A stretch of 64,000 nt of DNA from Komagataeibacter swingsii (GTDB lineage Bacteria; Pseudomonadota; Alphaproteobacteria; Acetobacterales; Acetobacteraceae). Below, in pieces: positions 18,201 to 26,158 of this stretch; the first letter of the stretch is position 1, and the number at the start of each line of letters is the position of its first letter. Below the pieces are notes generated by a model, which worked only from the letters and a program-made list of their open reading frames with translations, ran no database searches and had not been told where the DNA came from. The stretch spans positions 203,719 to 267,718 of the forward strand of contig NZ_NKUB01000003.1 in the NCBI RefSeq assembly GCF_003207895.1, in the 5' to 3' direction. Made by a program: the position numbers and the translations under genes.

Positions 18201-18285
18201 CAACCCGCTGGCCGGCAGCGTCGTCGCGGCGACGGTAGGCCCGCCCGTATTCCTTGATCCTGAGGGAGCACGCCTGCATGTCTGA
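15274..18285 (+). CDS. mgdC: Sarcosine oxidase alpha-like / N-methylglutamate dehydrogenase subunit C
   Basis: 1003 residues, the usual alpha length. Domains in order: a ferredoxin-fold segment without iron-ligand cysteines (residues ~20-110, FTFDGVRYPAHPGDTLASAL, SFKYHRPRGILSAGPEEPN); a FAD/NAD-type domain (VLVVGSGPAGLAAALAAG near residue 178, then MVFVGNDRPGIMLAGAVRTY); and a C-terminal aminomethyltransferase (GcvT-like) domain from about residue 600 that binds tetrahydrofolate. In this complex it passes the oxidised methyl group to tetrahydrofolate, giving 5,10-methylene-THF. Its start overlaps mgdB (ATGA), and its end overlaps mgdD by eight bases. Confidence 0.92.
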   Translation: MTLFGRKTAAAPRTGGGNGVDPARVIHFTFDGVRYPAHPGDTLASALLANGQRLAGRSFKYHRPRGILSAGPEEPNALVELRTGARREPNSRATVTEVYDGLVACSQNRWPSLRMDALGVNGLFSPIFTAGFYYKTFMWPAPFWEKVYEPLIRRAAGLGRAADEADPDLYEKATTFCDVLVVGSGPAGLAAALAAGRSGARVVLCEQDSVTGGRLRAERGELDGVPGWQWARQAMDSLRQMPEVRIMTRTCVFGAYDGGTYGALERVADHVAMPAAGQPRQRLWRIVAGRCIVASGGIERPMVFVGNDRPGIMLAGAVRTYINRFGVVPGRRAVIYTNNDDGLRTATDLAHAGAVVAAIVDTRATQTARATQVARETGAKLFTGGAIAATYGRLGVQAAAIRDRSGRVQHIACDLIAMSGGWNPELSLTTHHGAKPSYNAALCAFVPTTFPPGMQAAGVANGAFTTAACLREGAEQGQAAAAACGFAADLPALPAADAESYGIESLQPLPRDRSVKDGKAFIDFQNDVTARDVRLAAQEGFRSVEHLKRYTTLGMATDQGKTANVNGIVQLAQQTGRDIASTGTTMFRPPVQPVAIGAIAGAHTGTHFKPTRLTPTHEWARQQGAAFTANGLWQRAQWFAQPGESHWRDTVNREVRTVRTAVGFCDVTTLGKIDIQGPDAATFLERLYVNAWRKLPVGRARYGLMLREDGFVFDDGTTARLGPQHYVMTTTTAHAGAVMQHMELCHQWLWPELDVHFISVTDEWAQFAIAGPRARDVLRHVVDPDFDLSHEAFGYMGAAEVTICGGQAARLFRLSFSGELAFELAVPARYGDALARLLMKVGAPYGIAPYGTEALGVMRIEKGHPAGPELNGQTTAHDLGMGRMLSGKKDFIGRAMAARPALTDASRPTLVGLRPVSPSDELVAGSHLLPRGAEATGAHDQGWISSAAWSPTLDGWIALGFLSDGPARHGETVMVHNPLAGSVVAATVGPPVFLDPEGARLHV

Positions 18286-18883
18286 TCTCCTGCCTGCCAC
18301 CGCCCCCTTTCCGCCAGCCGCCTTTACGCCGCCCCCGGGCGCGCAGGCTGCCCGTGTCACCATCGCGCCCGCGCCGTCGCGCCAGCTTGTCAGCCTGCAA
18401 TGCGCCCCCGGCGCGCGCACGGCGGTCCAGGCGGCCCTGAAGGCGGCCTACGGCGTGGAGTTGCCCGTGACCCCCGCCGCCATGACCGGCCGCGACGGGG
18501 TGTGCTTCATATGGTCGGGGCTGGACCAGTGGCTGGCCAGCGCCCCGGATGGCGCGCCCGACCTCGCCACCGCCCTGCGCGATGTCACCCACCCCCACGC
18601 GGCCATTACGCGGCAGGGCGACGGGCGCGCCACGGTGCGGGTCAGCGGCCCGGATGCGCGCGCGATCCTGTGCAAGCTCGTGCCCATCGACCTGCATCCG
18701 CGCGCATTCGGGCCGGGCAGTACGGCGCTGACCCTTGCGGGCCATGTCCCGGTCCAGATCCTGCGGCAGGACATGGCGCCCACATACGATATTTTCGTTT
18801 TCCGCAGCCTTGCGCACAGCCTTCACCACGACCTTTGCCACGCGGCATGTGGCGGCGTGCCTTTATCGGAAATGTCCACATGA
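18278..18883 (+). CDS. mgdD: Sarcosine oxidase gamma-like / N-methylglutamate dehydrogenase subunit D
   Basis: 201 residues from the ATG at 18278, with GGGAG upstream inside the end of mgdC. It has the weakly conserved gamma-subunit fold ([62 protein letters not shown]). It completes the four-subunit set in canonical order and overlaps purU by four bases (ATGA). Sequence variation is normal for this subunit, and the identification rests strongly on gene order. Confidence 0.88.
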   Translation: MSDLLPATAPFPPAAFTPPPGAQAARVTIAPAPSRQLVSLQCAPGARTAVQAALKAAYGVELPVTPAAMTGRDGVCFIWSGLDQWLASAPDGAPDLATALRDVTHPHAAITRQGDGRATVRVSGPDARAILCKLVPIDLHPRAFGPGSTALTLAGHVPVQILRQDMAPTYDIFVFRSLAHSLHHDLCHAACGGVPLSEMST

Positions 18884-19752
18884 CCAGTAACGTCAATACA
18901 ACCTACATCGTGACCATAAGCTGTCCCAACCGGCCCGGCATTGTCGCGGGTATCAGCCACGGCCTGGCCGAACTGGGGGCGAACATTACCGAAGCCCAGC
19001 AGTTTGACGAGACCGAAAGCCGGCGGTTTTTCATGCGTATCGTCTTTGACATACCGCAGGGCGCGACGGACAGGCCGGTACTCGAAAACGAATTCAGCCG
19101 CCTGGCCCGCGAATTTTCAATGGCGTGGTCGCTGACGACCACGAGTGTGCGGCCAAAAGTCCTGATACTGGTTTCCCGGTTTGACCACTGCCTGGTGGAC
19201 CTGCTGTACCGCTGGCGCATCGGGGAACTGGCGATTGACCCGGTGGGGATCATTTCCAACCACCCGCGTGAGATCTACAGGCATCTGGACCTTGATGGCA
19301 TACCCTTCCATTACCTGCCCATAACCCCCGCGACCAAGCCGGAACAGGAAGCCCGCATCATCCGGATCATGGAAGAAAGCGATGCCGAACTGGTCGTGCT
19401 GGCGCGTTACATGCAGATCCTGTCCAACGAACTATCGCGCAAACTGTCGGGGCGGTGCATCAACATCCATCACTCCTTCCTGCCGGGGTTCAAGGGCGCG
19501 CGGCCCTATCACCAGGCTTTTGCCCGTGGCGTCAAGCTGATCGGGGCAACAGCGCATTACGTGACAAGCGACCTGGATGAAGGGCCGATCATCGAACAGG
19601 ATGTCGAACGCATTTCCCATGCCGACACCCCCGATGACCTTGTGCGCAAGGGGCGTGACATCGAACGCCGCGTCCTGGCGCGCGCCGTCCGCTACCATAT
19701 CGAACGGCGCGCCATCATGAACGGGCACAAGACAATCGTATTCACATCCTGA
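18880..19752 (+). CDS. purU: Formyltetrahydrofolate deformylase
   Basis: 290 residues from the ATG overlapping the mgdD stop; a longer open frame upstream lies inside mgdD and is spurious. An N-terminal ACT domain ([20 protein letters not shown]) is followed by the formyltransferase-like hydrolase domain: [61 protein letters not shown] and [19 protein letters not shown], with the catalytic Asn/His/Asp set. It releases formate and tetrahydrofolate from 10-formyl-THF. In this operon it should recycle the THF used by MgdC while disposing of the methyl carbon as formate, not primarily serve purine synthesis. Confidence 0.95.
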   Translation: MTSNVNTTYIVTISCPNRPGIVAGISHGLAELGANITEAQQFDETESRRFFMRIVFDIPQGATDRPVLENEFSRLAREFSMAWSLTTTSVRPKVLILVSRFDHCLVDLLYRWRIGELAIDPVGIISNHPREIYRHLDLDGIPFHYLPITPATKPEQEARIIRIMEESDAELVVLARYMQILSNELSRKLSGRCINIHHSFLPGFKGARPYHQAFARGVKLIGATAHYVTSDLDEGPIIEQDVERISHADTPDDLVRKGRDIERRVLARAVRYHIERRAIMNGHKTIVFTS

Positions 19753-19769
19753 ACCCGTGACGCCCTGAT

Positions 19770-20678
19770 ATGGAACACCATGACATGCCCGTGCGCACAG
19801 CACCGGGAAAACTGATTGACGGCCGGGCCTTCGCGGCTGGCATCTGCACCGAAATCGCGCGCGAAGTCAGCGACCTGCACGCCCGGCATGACCGCGTGCC
19901 GGGCCTTGCGGTGATCCTGGTGGGGGACGACCCGGCCAGTGACATCTATGTGCGCAGCAAGGTGCGCAGGACCATGGCGGTGGGCATGCGCTCCTTCGCC
20001 CATCGCCTGCCTGCCGCGACATCGCAGGTGGCGCTGCTGGACCTGGTCGCCACGCTGAACGCGGATGGCGACGTGCATGGCATACTGCTCCAGCTTCCGC
20101 TGCCCGGCCATATCGACGTAAAGGCGGTTCTGGACGCCATTGACCCGGCCAAGGATGTCGATGGCTTCCATATCGTCAACGTGGGCAAGCTGGGCGTGGG
20201 GCGCGATGACGGGTTCATCCCGTGCACGCCGCTGGGGTGCCTCATGCTGCTCAGGGCCGAACTGGGCGACCTGTCGGGGCTGCATGCGGTGGTCATCGGG
20301 TGTTCCAATATTGTCGGCCGGCCCATGGCGCAGCTTCTGCTGCGGGAAAACTGCACGGTTGTCGTCACCCACATCAATACCCGCGATGTCGCGGCGGAAA
20401 CCCGTCGGGCCGATATTGTCATTGTCGCCGCCGGCCATCCCGGCCTTGTGCGCGGGTCATGGATCAGGCCGGGCGCGACAGTAATTGACGTGGGGATCAA
20501 CCGTATCCATGATGATGCGGGCAGCCATGTTGTGGGGGATGTCGCCTTTTCCGAAGTCCGCGCCGTCGCGGGCGCGGTGACGCCCGTTCCCGGCGGGGTG
20601 GGACCGATGACCATCGCCTGCCTGCTGCACAATACGCTGCGCGCGGCACGGGCCGTAATCGAGAATGCGAAAACCTGA
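19770..20678 (+). CDS. folD: Bifunctional methylene-THF dehydrogenase / methenyl-THF cyclohydrolase
   Basis: 302 residues, normal FolD length. [22 protein letters not shown] holds the catalytic Tyr-x3-Lys. [45 protein letters not shown] (nucleotide site) and [15 protein letters not shown] are all present. It oxidises 5,10-methylene-THF and hydrolyses the product to 10-formyl-THF, the substrate of PurU encoded 17 bases upstream. The start is slightly uncertain; a second ATG at 19785 would shorten it by five residues. As part of the amine operon it is probably an extra copy beside a housekeeping folD elsewhere. Confidence 0.95.
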   Translation: MEHHDMPVRTAPGKLIDGRAFAAGICTEIAREVSDLHARHDRVPGLAVILVGDDPASDIYVRSKVRRTMAVGMRSFAHRLPAATSQVALLDLVATLNADGDVHGILLQLPLPGHIDVKAVLDAIDPAKDVDGFHIVNVGKLGVGRDDGFIPCTPLGCLMLLRAELGDLSGLHAVVIGCSNIVGRPMAQLLLRENCTVVVTHINTRDVAAETRRADIVIVAAGHPGLVRGSWIRPGATVIDVGINRIHDDAGSHVVGDVAFSEVRAVAGAVTPVPGGVGPMTIACLLHNTLRAARAVIENAKT

Positions 20679-20758
20679 ACCGCACGTTCCTGCCGTGACC
20701 TGCCTGTCAGGTCGGCCATGGCAGGGGTAATGTGACCGTACCGGGGGAGAATGCGCAC

Positions 20759-21274
20759 ATGACGGATAGTAGCCTTCCATGCCGGCGACTGCGTTTTGAC
20801 ATGACGGGAACACGTCATCTCTTTATCAGGCAGGACCCGGACTGCCCCCTGCCCGATGGCGGGGTTCCGGCGGCTTTTGCAATCTGGACCGTCCGGCGGC
20901 AATGTGACGTGCTGCCCGACGGGCAGGCGCGGGAGGGGTTTTTCCGCTCCGTTTCCCACATGCTGGAACAGCTTGCCTGCCGGCTGGAAACCGAACGGGT
21001 CGGATTGCGGGTCTATGCCGCGGGCAGCATCCAGTTCATGGGCGATGTCGCGCGGGTTACGGATGGCGCGGGGCTGGGCGCGGCGGAGGTCTTTCTGGAT
21101 ACGCCCCGCTCCCCTGCCCGCCGGGTCATGTGCATTCACTGCGACACCATGCACGAAAACGTGACCCGTGATGAACTGACCTGCCATGGCTGCCGGGCGG
21201 CCCTGTCGGTCCGTACGCATTTTTCACGTCGTATCGGCGCGTATATGGCGGTGTCCGAAACCGGGGCCTGTTGA
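20759..21274 (+). CDS. Small protein with C-terminal zinc ribbon, resembling DmmA-like dimethylamine monooxygenase subunits
   Basis: 171 residues from the ATG at 20759, which has GGGGGAGA nine bases upstream; a GTG at 20732 is in frame but has no ribosome site. The N-terminal ~110 residues are a mixed alpha/beta domain of no obvious family. The C-terminus has a four-cysteine zinc-ribbon layout (CIHC, 15 residues later CHGC) followed by LSVRTHFSRRIGAYMAV. That ending is what I recall from proteins annotated as DmmA-family subunits of dimethylamine monooxygenase, but I could not compare sequences. Reductase and catalytic partners of such an enzyme are absent from the window. It lies 80 bp after folD and is probably co-transcribed. 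Confidence 0.55.
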   Translation: MTDSSLPCRRLRFDMTGTRHLFIRQDPDCPLPDGGVPAAFAIWTVRRQCDVLPDGQAREGFFRSVSHMLEQLACRLETERVGLRVYAAGSIQFMGDVARVTDGAGLGAAEVFLDTPRSPARRVMCIHCDTMHENVTRDELTCHGCRAALSVRTHFSRRIGAYMAVSETGAC

Positions 21275-21368
21275 TCGCGCGGCCTGCTGGCAATTCCGGG
21301 TTGATGTCTTGTGCCGGCTGAATATCATTACTGTAAAATAACGAAACTGGCCGGGAATTTTCATGCAG

Positions 21369-21495
21369 AAGACCGTCTGAAAAGCCAGCCCGGCAGGCCG
21401 CCTGCAATCATCGGGACGTTTCCGGAAGCTTTTTGAAAACAGGTGGCATCCGAAAACCTTTATGTTTTATCAATGGGCTGTTTCCAGACAGTCTT
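21369..21495 (+). repeat. Decayed copy of the MITE-like repeat (copy F)
   Basis: Left end GACCGTCTGAAAAGCCAG and right end TATCAATGGGCTGTTTCCAGACAGTCTT align with the ends of copies A and B. The middle keeps GGAAGCTTTTTGAAAAC and the CCGAAAACCTTTAT segment, but much is lost. It lies directly upstream of the next dehydrogenase gene, so that gene's leader or promoter is partly made of repeat DNA. Confidence 0.6.
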
Positions 21496-21514
21496 TGGGG
21501 CACGGATCGCGTTG

Positions 21515-22960
21515 ATGATCAGAATTGCATGGAACAACACCACACTGCATGCCAGCCCCGGTGATACCGTCGCCGCCGCCCTGTACCGGCATGGCATCAC
21601 CACCATCGCCAGCACACGCAAGCTGCATGAACCGATGGGTTATTCCGGCAGTTACGTGGGCGGCGTGCTGGCGCGCGTGGACGGGCGGCCCAATGTGCGC
21701 CTTGACCAGCAGCCCGTGCGCGAGGGCATGCGGGTGGAAAGCCAGAACCGCTGGCCCGGCGCGTCGTGCGACCTTCTTTCCCTTGCCCGTTTCCTGCCGC
21801 CCCGCTGGGTCCATGGCGGGTTTGAACATGGCCGCTTCACGCCCCGGCGCGGCCGGGCCTACCTGCTGTGGGAAAGGCTGCTGGCGCATCTGGCGGGGGT
21901 TGGCCGCCCGCCGCCGCGTCTGCCTTCCGCCAGTGAACGCCCGGCCCGTAAACTGTGTGTTGACGTGCTGGTTGTTGGCGGCGGCCCGGCGGGACAGCGG
22001 GCCGCGAATGACCTTGCCCGCAGCGGGCGCACGGTCGCCCTTGTTTCCCGTGGCGCGACGCTGGGCCGTTACGCGCAGGCCATGGGCATCGCGCCCGCTG
22101 CCTTGCATGGGGATGTCACCGTCCTTTCGGGCATGGAGCTGTGCGGCAGCTATCGTTGCGGCAGGCTGATGATCGCCGCGCCAGTGGACCCTGAACGCGG
22201 TGCCGTGGCGATCGAAGCCGGGCGCCTTGTACTGGCCACCGGCAAGTCATCCATGCCGCCGATGGTGCGCAACAGCCACCTGCCCGGCGTGATGGACGCG
22301 CATGCCGCCGTGCTGCTGGGCCATTTCCATGCCGTGCCGGCCGGCACGGCGGTTGCCGTTGTCGGCACCGGGGCCGAAACCATGGTGGCGCGGCGGCTGG
22401 CGCGTCTGGGTTCGGGTATCGCCTATTGCGGCGATGTAAGCGGGCTGGCCCGCATCCATGGCCATTCGCGGGTCACGGGCATTGATATCGGGAACAGGCG
22501 CATCCGGTGCGACGCCGTGGTGCATGCGGGCGCGTGGCGCAGCGACCCTGCTTTGGCGTTCCAGGCGCGGGCCGAAGGGGTGTTGCAGGTTTCCGACGTG
22601 ATGGCGGCGGATGCCGATATAAGCAGCGTCGGGTTCTGCCATGAACCGGATCAGGATATCCACGTGCCCGACAGGATGGACCCCGCGCTGCGTATCTGCC
22701 CGTGCATGGATGTGACGGCGGGTGAACTGATGGGCCTGATCGACCGCGCGGTCACGGACCCGGAAATCCTGAAGCGGCTGACATCGTGCGGCATGGGGCC
22801 GTGCCAGGGCTTTCCCTGCTGGGAAAGCATGCTCGCCCTGCTGGCGAAACGGACGGGCCAGCCCGTGGGCCGCCTTGTCCGCCCCAGTCACAGGCCGCCG
22901 CGCCGCGCCCTTACGGTTGCGCAGGCGGCGGGGCTGTGTGATGTGGTGGAACCACTATGA
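21515..22960 (+). CDS. Amine dehydrogenase alpha-like subunit (ferredoxin-fold + FAD domain + BFD-like [2Fe-2S] domain)
   Basis: 481 residues from the ATG at 21515; in-frame starts further upstream fall inside the decayed repeat. N-terminal Fer2_4-type domain (RIAWNNTTLHASPGDTVAAAL, EPMGYSGSYVGGVLARVDG), without clustered cysteines. A pyridine-nucleotide-oxidoreductase domain follows (VLVVGGGPAGQRAANDLA). The C-terminal BFD-like domain has CPC and, 34 residues on, CGMGPC, four cysteines expected to hold a [2Fe-2S] cluster. This is the plan of HcnB, octopine/nopaline oxidase and proline dehydrogenase alpha subunits, shorter than SoxA because the folate domain is missing. It overlaps the next gene by four bases. 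Confidence 0.82.
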   Translation: MIRIAWNNTTLHASPGDTVAAALYRHGITTIASTRKLHEPMGYSGSYVGGVLARVDGRPNVRLDQQPVREGMRVESQNRWPGASCDLLSLARFLPPRWVHGGFEHGRFTPRRGRAYLLWERLLAHLAGVGRPPPRLPSASERPARKLCVDVLVVGGGPAGQRAANDLARSGRTVALVSRGATLGRYAQAMGIAPAALHGDVTVLSGMELCGSYRCGRLMIAAPVDPERGAVAIEAGRLVLATGKSSMPPMVRNSHLPGVMDAHAAVLLGHFHAVPAGTAVAVVGTGAETMVARRLARLGSGIAYCGDVSGLARIHGHSRVTGIDIGNRRIRCDAVVHAGAWRSDPALAFQARAEGVLQVSDVMAADADISSVGFCHEPDQDIHVPDRMDPALRICPCMDVTAGELMGLIDRAVTDPEILKRLTSCGMGPCQGFPCWESMLALLAKRTGQPVGRLVRPSHRPPRRALTVAQAAGLCDVVEPL

Positions 22961-24120
22961 CGGACCGCGCCCTGCCGAAATCCGCATCGGTTGTGATCGT
23001 GGGTGGTGGCATGCAGGGGTTAAGCTGCGCCGTCAACCTTGCGCTGCTGGGTATCCGTGACATCGTCGTGCTGGATGCCGGTTACTGGCAGGGCGGCGCA
23101 TCGGGCAGGAATGGCTGCCTGATCCGCCCCGGTTTCGGGGGGCATGAGTGGACCCGCCTGTTTGAACTGTCGTGGCGGGAATGGACGACGCTGTCGCGCA
23201 AACTTGGCCATAATGTCATGTTTACCGAACGTGGGTACACCATGATCGCGGAAACGGGGCCAAGCGCCGACATGCTGCGCAACGCCAGCCGCCTGCACCG
23301 CGAGTACGGCATCACGTCGGAAATCCTGACCCCTCGCCAGTTGTCAGGCGTGCTGCCCGCCATAAACCAGGCATGCGTGACGGCGGCCCTGCACCAGCCC
23401 CGTGGCGGCATGGCCCCCCATCACAGCGTGATGAAGGGGTACCTGCATGCCTGCCGGAAAAAAGGCATCGACGTGCGTTACCGGACCGCCATGACGGGGT
23501 TTGACATGCACGATCGCAGCGTGCGCGGGGTGTATGTCAAGGACCACCTGATCCGCTGCGATACGGTCGTGATTGCGGCAGGCCCCCAGTCGCCCGGGCT
23601 GGCCCGGCAGGCGCAGGCGGAAATTGACGGCTACATGATGCGGATCGAGGCAATGGCGCTGGAACCCATGCGGCCGCTTATCGGCCCGGCGCTGGCGCTG
23701 ATCGACAGCCTGGCCTATTTTCACCAGACGGCGCGCGGCGAAGTGGTGGGCGGGACGGAAGTGCCCGAAACACCGCAGGAAAACCTGCGCGCCGACGTGC
23801 CGGCCATGGCGGCCATGGCCCGTGTCTATACCCGGCTGTTTCCCCAGCTTGCGGATATACGCATCCTGCGGCAATGGGCCGGGCTGCTCCATATCTCGTC
23901 CGACCTTGCGCCCCTGCTGGGGCAGCACCCACGGGTGCGGGACCTGTGGTTCAGCGCGGGCTGGTCCTATGGCTTTGCCGGCGCGCCGGGGGCCGGGCTG
24001 CTTATGGCGAAAGCCATCGCCAGGGGAAAGGTGGACGAAATCATGCGGCCATTCGCGCTGGATCGGTTCGAGAAGGGCAATCCCATAGAGGAAGCGGGCG
24101 TGGTGATGATAAAAAACTGA
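22957..24120 (+). CDS. FAD-dependent amine oxidoreductase (DAO family, catalytic beta-like subunit)
   Basis: 387 residues of the D-amino-acid-oxidase superfamily: ASVVIVGGGMQGLSCAVNLA near the N-terminus, GASGRNGCLIRPGFGG, GMAPHHSVMKGYLHAC, and a C-terminal ILRQWAGLLHISSDLAPLLG and GWSYGFAGAPGAG. It resembles MgdA/SoxB and the beta subunits of HcnC-, OoxB- and proline-dehydrogenase-type enzymes. Paired by ATGA overlap with the alpha-like gene, it should form a membrane-associated or soluble amine/imino-acid dehydrogenase that passes electrons through the [2Fe-2S] partner. The substrate is unknown; an N-methylated amino acid such as sarcosine or N-methylproline would fit the neighbourhood. Hydrogen cyanide synthase is unlikely because no hcnA is present. 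Confidence 0.82.
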   Translation: MTDRALPKSASVVIVGGGMQGLSCAVNLALLGIRDIVVLDAGYWQGGASGRNGCLIRPGFGGHEWTRLFELSWREWTTLSRKLGHNVMFTERGYTMIAETGPSADMLRNASRLHREYGITSEILTPRQLSGVLPAINQACVTAALHQPRGGMAPHHSVMKGYLHACRKKGIDVRYRTAMTGFDMHDRSVRGVYVKDHLIRCDTVVIAAGPQSPGLARQAQAEIDGYMMRIEAMALEPMRPLIGPALALIDSLAYFHQTARGEVVGGTEVPETPQENLRADVPAMAAMARVYTRLFPQLADIRILRQWAGLLHISSDLAPLLGQHPRVRDLWFSAGWSYGFAGAPGAGLLMAKAIARGKVDEIMRPFALDRFEKGNPIEEAGVVMIKN

Positions 24121-24254
24121 CAGCACGGCACGGCCGCGCCGGGGCTGGCCCGCCGGGGCCTGCGCGATATCCACGCCGCCCGGCAACCACTGGCGCGCCG
24201 CGCGGTTGGGTGTCCATGTGTCTGGACAGGCACTTTCCCCTGGGGATGGAACCC

Positions 24255-25721
24255 ATGTCGAAGCCCGTTCTTGTCGTTGGCGCGGGGCCGGTTGGCCTGA
24301 CCCTGGCTGCCGAACTGGCGCGGTACCGCATACCGGTCAGGCTGATCGACAGCGCCCCCGCGCGCAGCGACAGGTCCAAGGCCCTTGCCGTCTGGCCCCG
24401 GACCCTTGAGCTGCTGGACGCCGCGGGCTGTGCCGGCGCCTTTGTCGCGACCGGCCTGCGGGCGCGGGCGATTGGCATCCGTTCGGGCCATGACATGCTG
24501 GCCCGCATCACGTTCGGGCAGGTCGCATCGCCATTTTGTTACCTGCTGATGATCCCGCAGCCGGAAACCGAACGGCTGCTGGAAGAACATTTCCGGACCC
24601 TTGGCGGCCGGGTCGAACGCAATACGGAACTGGTGGATTTTGTGGATACGGGGGATGGGGTGTCCTGCACCGTCAGGCTGCCCGGTGGCGAACGCGCGTG
24701 TGTGGAGGCAGGCTGGCTGGTCGGGTGTGATGGCGCCCATTCCCTTGTCCGCCACAGGCTTGGGCTGGCATTTGGCGGGGATACGATGGCGGTGGGCTTC
24801 ATCATTGCCGACGTGCATGTCGCGGGCCTTGCCATGGCCCCGGACGAACTGGCCATCTTCTGGCATCCCGAAGGCGCCGTCATGTTCTTCCCGGTCATGC
24901 CCGGTCGCTACCGCGTCATTGCCGATGCCGGTCCGCCTCCCGTGCCCGTGCCGGAGCTTGCGATGGTGCAGGCGATTGTGGACCGGCGCGGGCCGGGGGG
25001 CGTTACCCTGTCCGATCCGGCGTGGCTGTCGGGGTTCGGGGTCAATGAACGCAGGGTGCGCAGGTACCGGGCGGGCCGGGTGTTCGTGGCGGGTGACGCG
25101 GCCCATGTCCACAGCCCCGCCGGTGGGCAGGGCATGAATGCGGGCATGCAGGATGCCTTCAACCTTGCATGGAAACTGGCGCTTGTTGAACGGCGGGCGG
25201 CCAGCGTGGACCTGCTGGACAGCTACGGCATTGAACGTGCGGCGGCCGCACGCCGTATCCTGTCCGATTCCGGGCGCATGACGCGGATTGTCCTGCTGCG
25301 CAATCCCCTCGCCCGCCTGCTGCGCGGGCTGGTGGTGCGGGGGATGTTCCGCATCCCGGCGGTCCGCCGCGCCATCGCCAGCAGGCTTTCGGGGATCACG
25401 GCGGGTTATGATGAGACACCCCTCAACGCCGGTTTCGCCCCGCGGCTGCGGGGACCACGGCCGGGACAGCGGTTTGCTCCCAGTTGCGTGACCGGCATGG
25501 GCAATGCCCCCCGCTTTACGCTGGCCGCGCCCGATGATGCCGCGGCCCGTGCCATGACCATGCGCCATGCCAGCGTGCTCGGCCCCGAAATCCGCCAGCC
25601 GCCGGATGAAAACGGCATCTGGCTGGTGCGGCCCGATGGCTATGTCGCCGCCACCGCGCGCAAGGGGGACTGGCCGGTGATTGATGCGGCGCTGGCGGCC
25701 CTGGCCCTGCCCCGGCCCTGA
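24255..25721 (+). CDS. FAD-dependent aromatic-ring-hydroxylase-type monooxygenase
   Basis: 488 residues from the ATG at 24255, preceded by GGGGATGGA; a start three codons earlier (24246) is possible, and the frame is open much further up inside the preceding gene. Group A flavin monooxygenase marks: VLVVGAGPVGLTLAAELA, the DG motif (LVGCDGAHSLVRHRLG) and GRVFVAGDAAHVHSPAGGQG with the FAD ribityl Asp. The C-terminal thioredoxin-like domain (LVRPDGYVAATA) places it with the PheA/TfdB/MhpA branch. It lies 134 bp after the dehydrogenase pair and is the last plus-strand gene of the locus. A role in amine catabolism is possible but not shown. Confidence 0.85.
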   Translation: MSKPVLVVGAGPVGLTLAAELARYRIPVRLIDSAPARSDRSKALAVWPRTLELLDAAGCAGAFVATGLRARAIGIRSGHDMLARITFGQVASPFCYLLMIPQPETERLLEEHFRTLGGRVERNTELVDFVDTGDGVSCTVRLPGGERACVEAGWLVGCDGAHSLVRHRLGLAFGGDTMAVGFIIADVHVAGLAMAPDELAIFWHPEGAVMFFPVMPGRYRVIADAGPPPVPVPELAMVQAIVDRRGPGGVTLSDPAWLSGFGVNERRVRRYRAGRVFVAGDAAHVHSPAGGQGMNAGMQDAFNLAWKLALVERRAASVDLLDSYGIERAAAARRILSDSGRMTRIVLLRNPLARLLRGLVVRGMFRIPAVRRAIASRLSGITAGYDETPLNAGFAPRLRGPRPGQRFAPSCVTGMGNAPRFTLAAPDDAAARAMTMRHASVLGPEIRQPPDENGIWLVRPDGYVAATARKGDWPVIDAALAALALPRP

Positions 25722-25859
25722 TCGCGCGGGCCATGGTCAGCCCACCGGCGTGCCGGGCCGGGCAATCTGGTGACGCGGGCGCAGCCGCGATGGCGATGGT
25801 GAACGCGCCGCGCTGGCCGGCCAGCCATCGTTGCCCGCATGCTGGCGGCGCGGGGCGTC

Positions 25860-26146
25860 CTGATCTGGTGGCGCGCACGTCCCTGCCGGTGCGGCGGTTG
25901 CGGTCGACAAATGCGGCGTGTTCGTCATGCATGCTGGTATTGTGACCGATCACCCCGGCCTGGCTGTAAGCCCGACAGTTTTTCGACCGCCGCATTGGAA
26001 AGGACGATCCGGTTCAGTCCATCAAGCACCGCCCCGCCATCACGGACGCCATGCATGAGCCGCAGGGTATTCGTTGTGTAAAAAAAATGATTGGGCGGGA
26101 GACGCATGATGCGTTCCGCGTCATATCCATGACTGTCCACCGGCAA
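25860..26146 (-). pseudogene. Frameshifted PAS-domain gene remnant
   Basis: In one minus frame (26146 to about 25955) the product reads LRLMHGVRDGGAVLDGLNRIVL then SNAAVEKLSGLQPG, which looks like the first half of a PAS domain. The natural continuation, VIGHNTSMHDEHAAFVDRNRRTG, is found in another minus frame from about 25953. A single frameshift near 25953 therefore breaks the domain, and no output domain follows. It is probably the relic of a PAS sensor or a sensory regulator. Confidence 0.45.
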
Positions 26147-26158
26147 TACCGGGTCGTC

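Noticed and set aside
15112..18420. A 1102-codon open frame on the minus strand opposite mgdC
   Set aside because: It is a shadow of the GC-rich plus-strand gene: the product is Arg/Gly/His-rich without any family motif, whereas the plus frame has full SoxA architecture and operon overlaps.
13726..18883. Plain sarcosine oxidase (soxBDAG) as the firm identity of the four-subunit complex
   Set aside because: The families are the same, but co-location with mgsABC and a GlnT/GmaS ligase makes N-methylglutamate dehydrogenase the better reading; sarcosine oxidase is kept as the alternative.
21515..24120. Hydrogen cyanide synthase (HcnBC) reading for the alpha/beta dehydrogenase pair
   Set aside because: No hcnA is present, and the neighbours are amine-catabolic genes. 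A generic amine/imino-acid dehydrogenase is the safer call.
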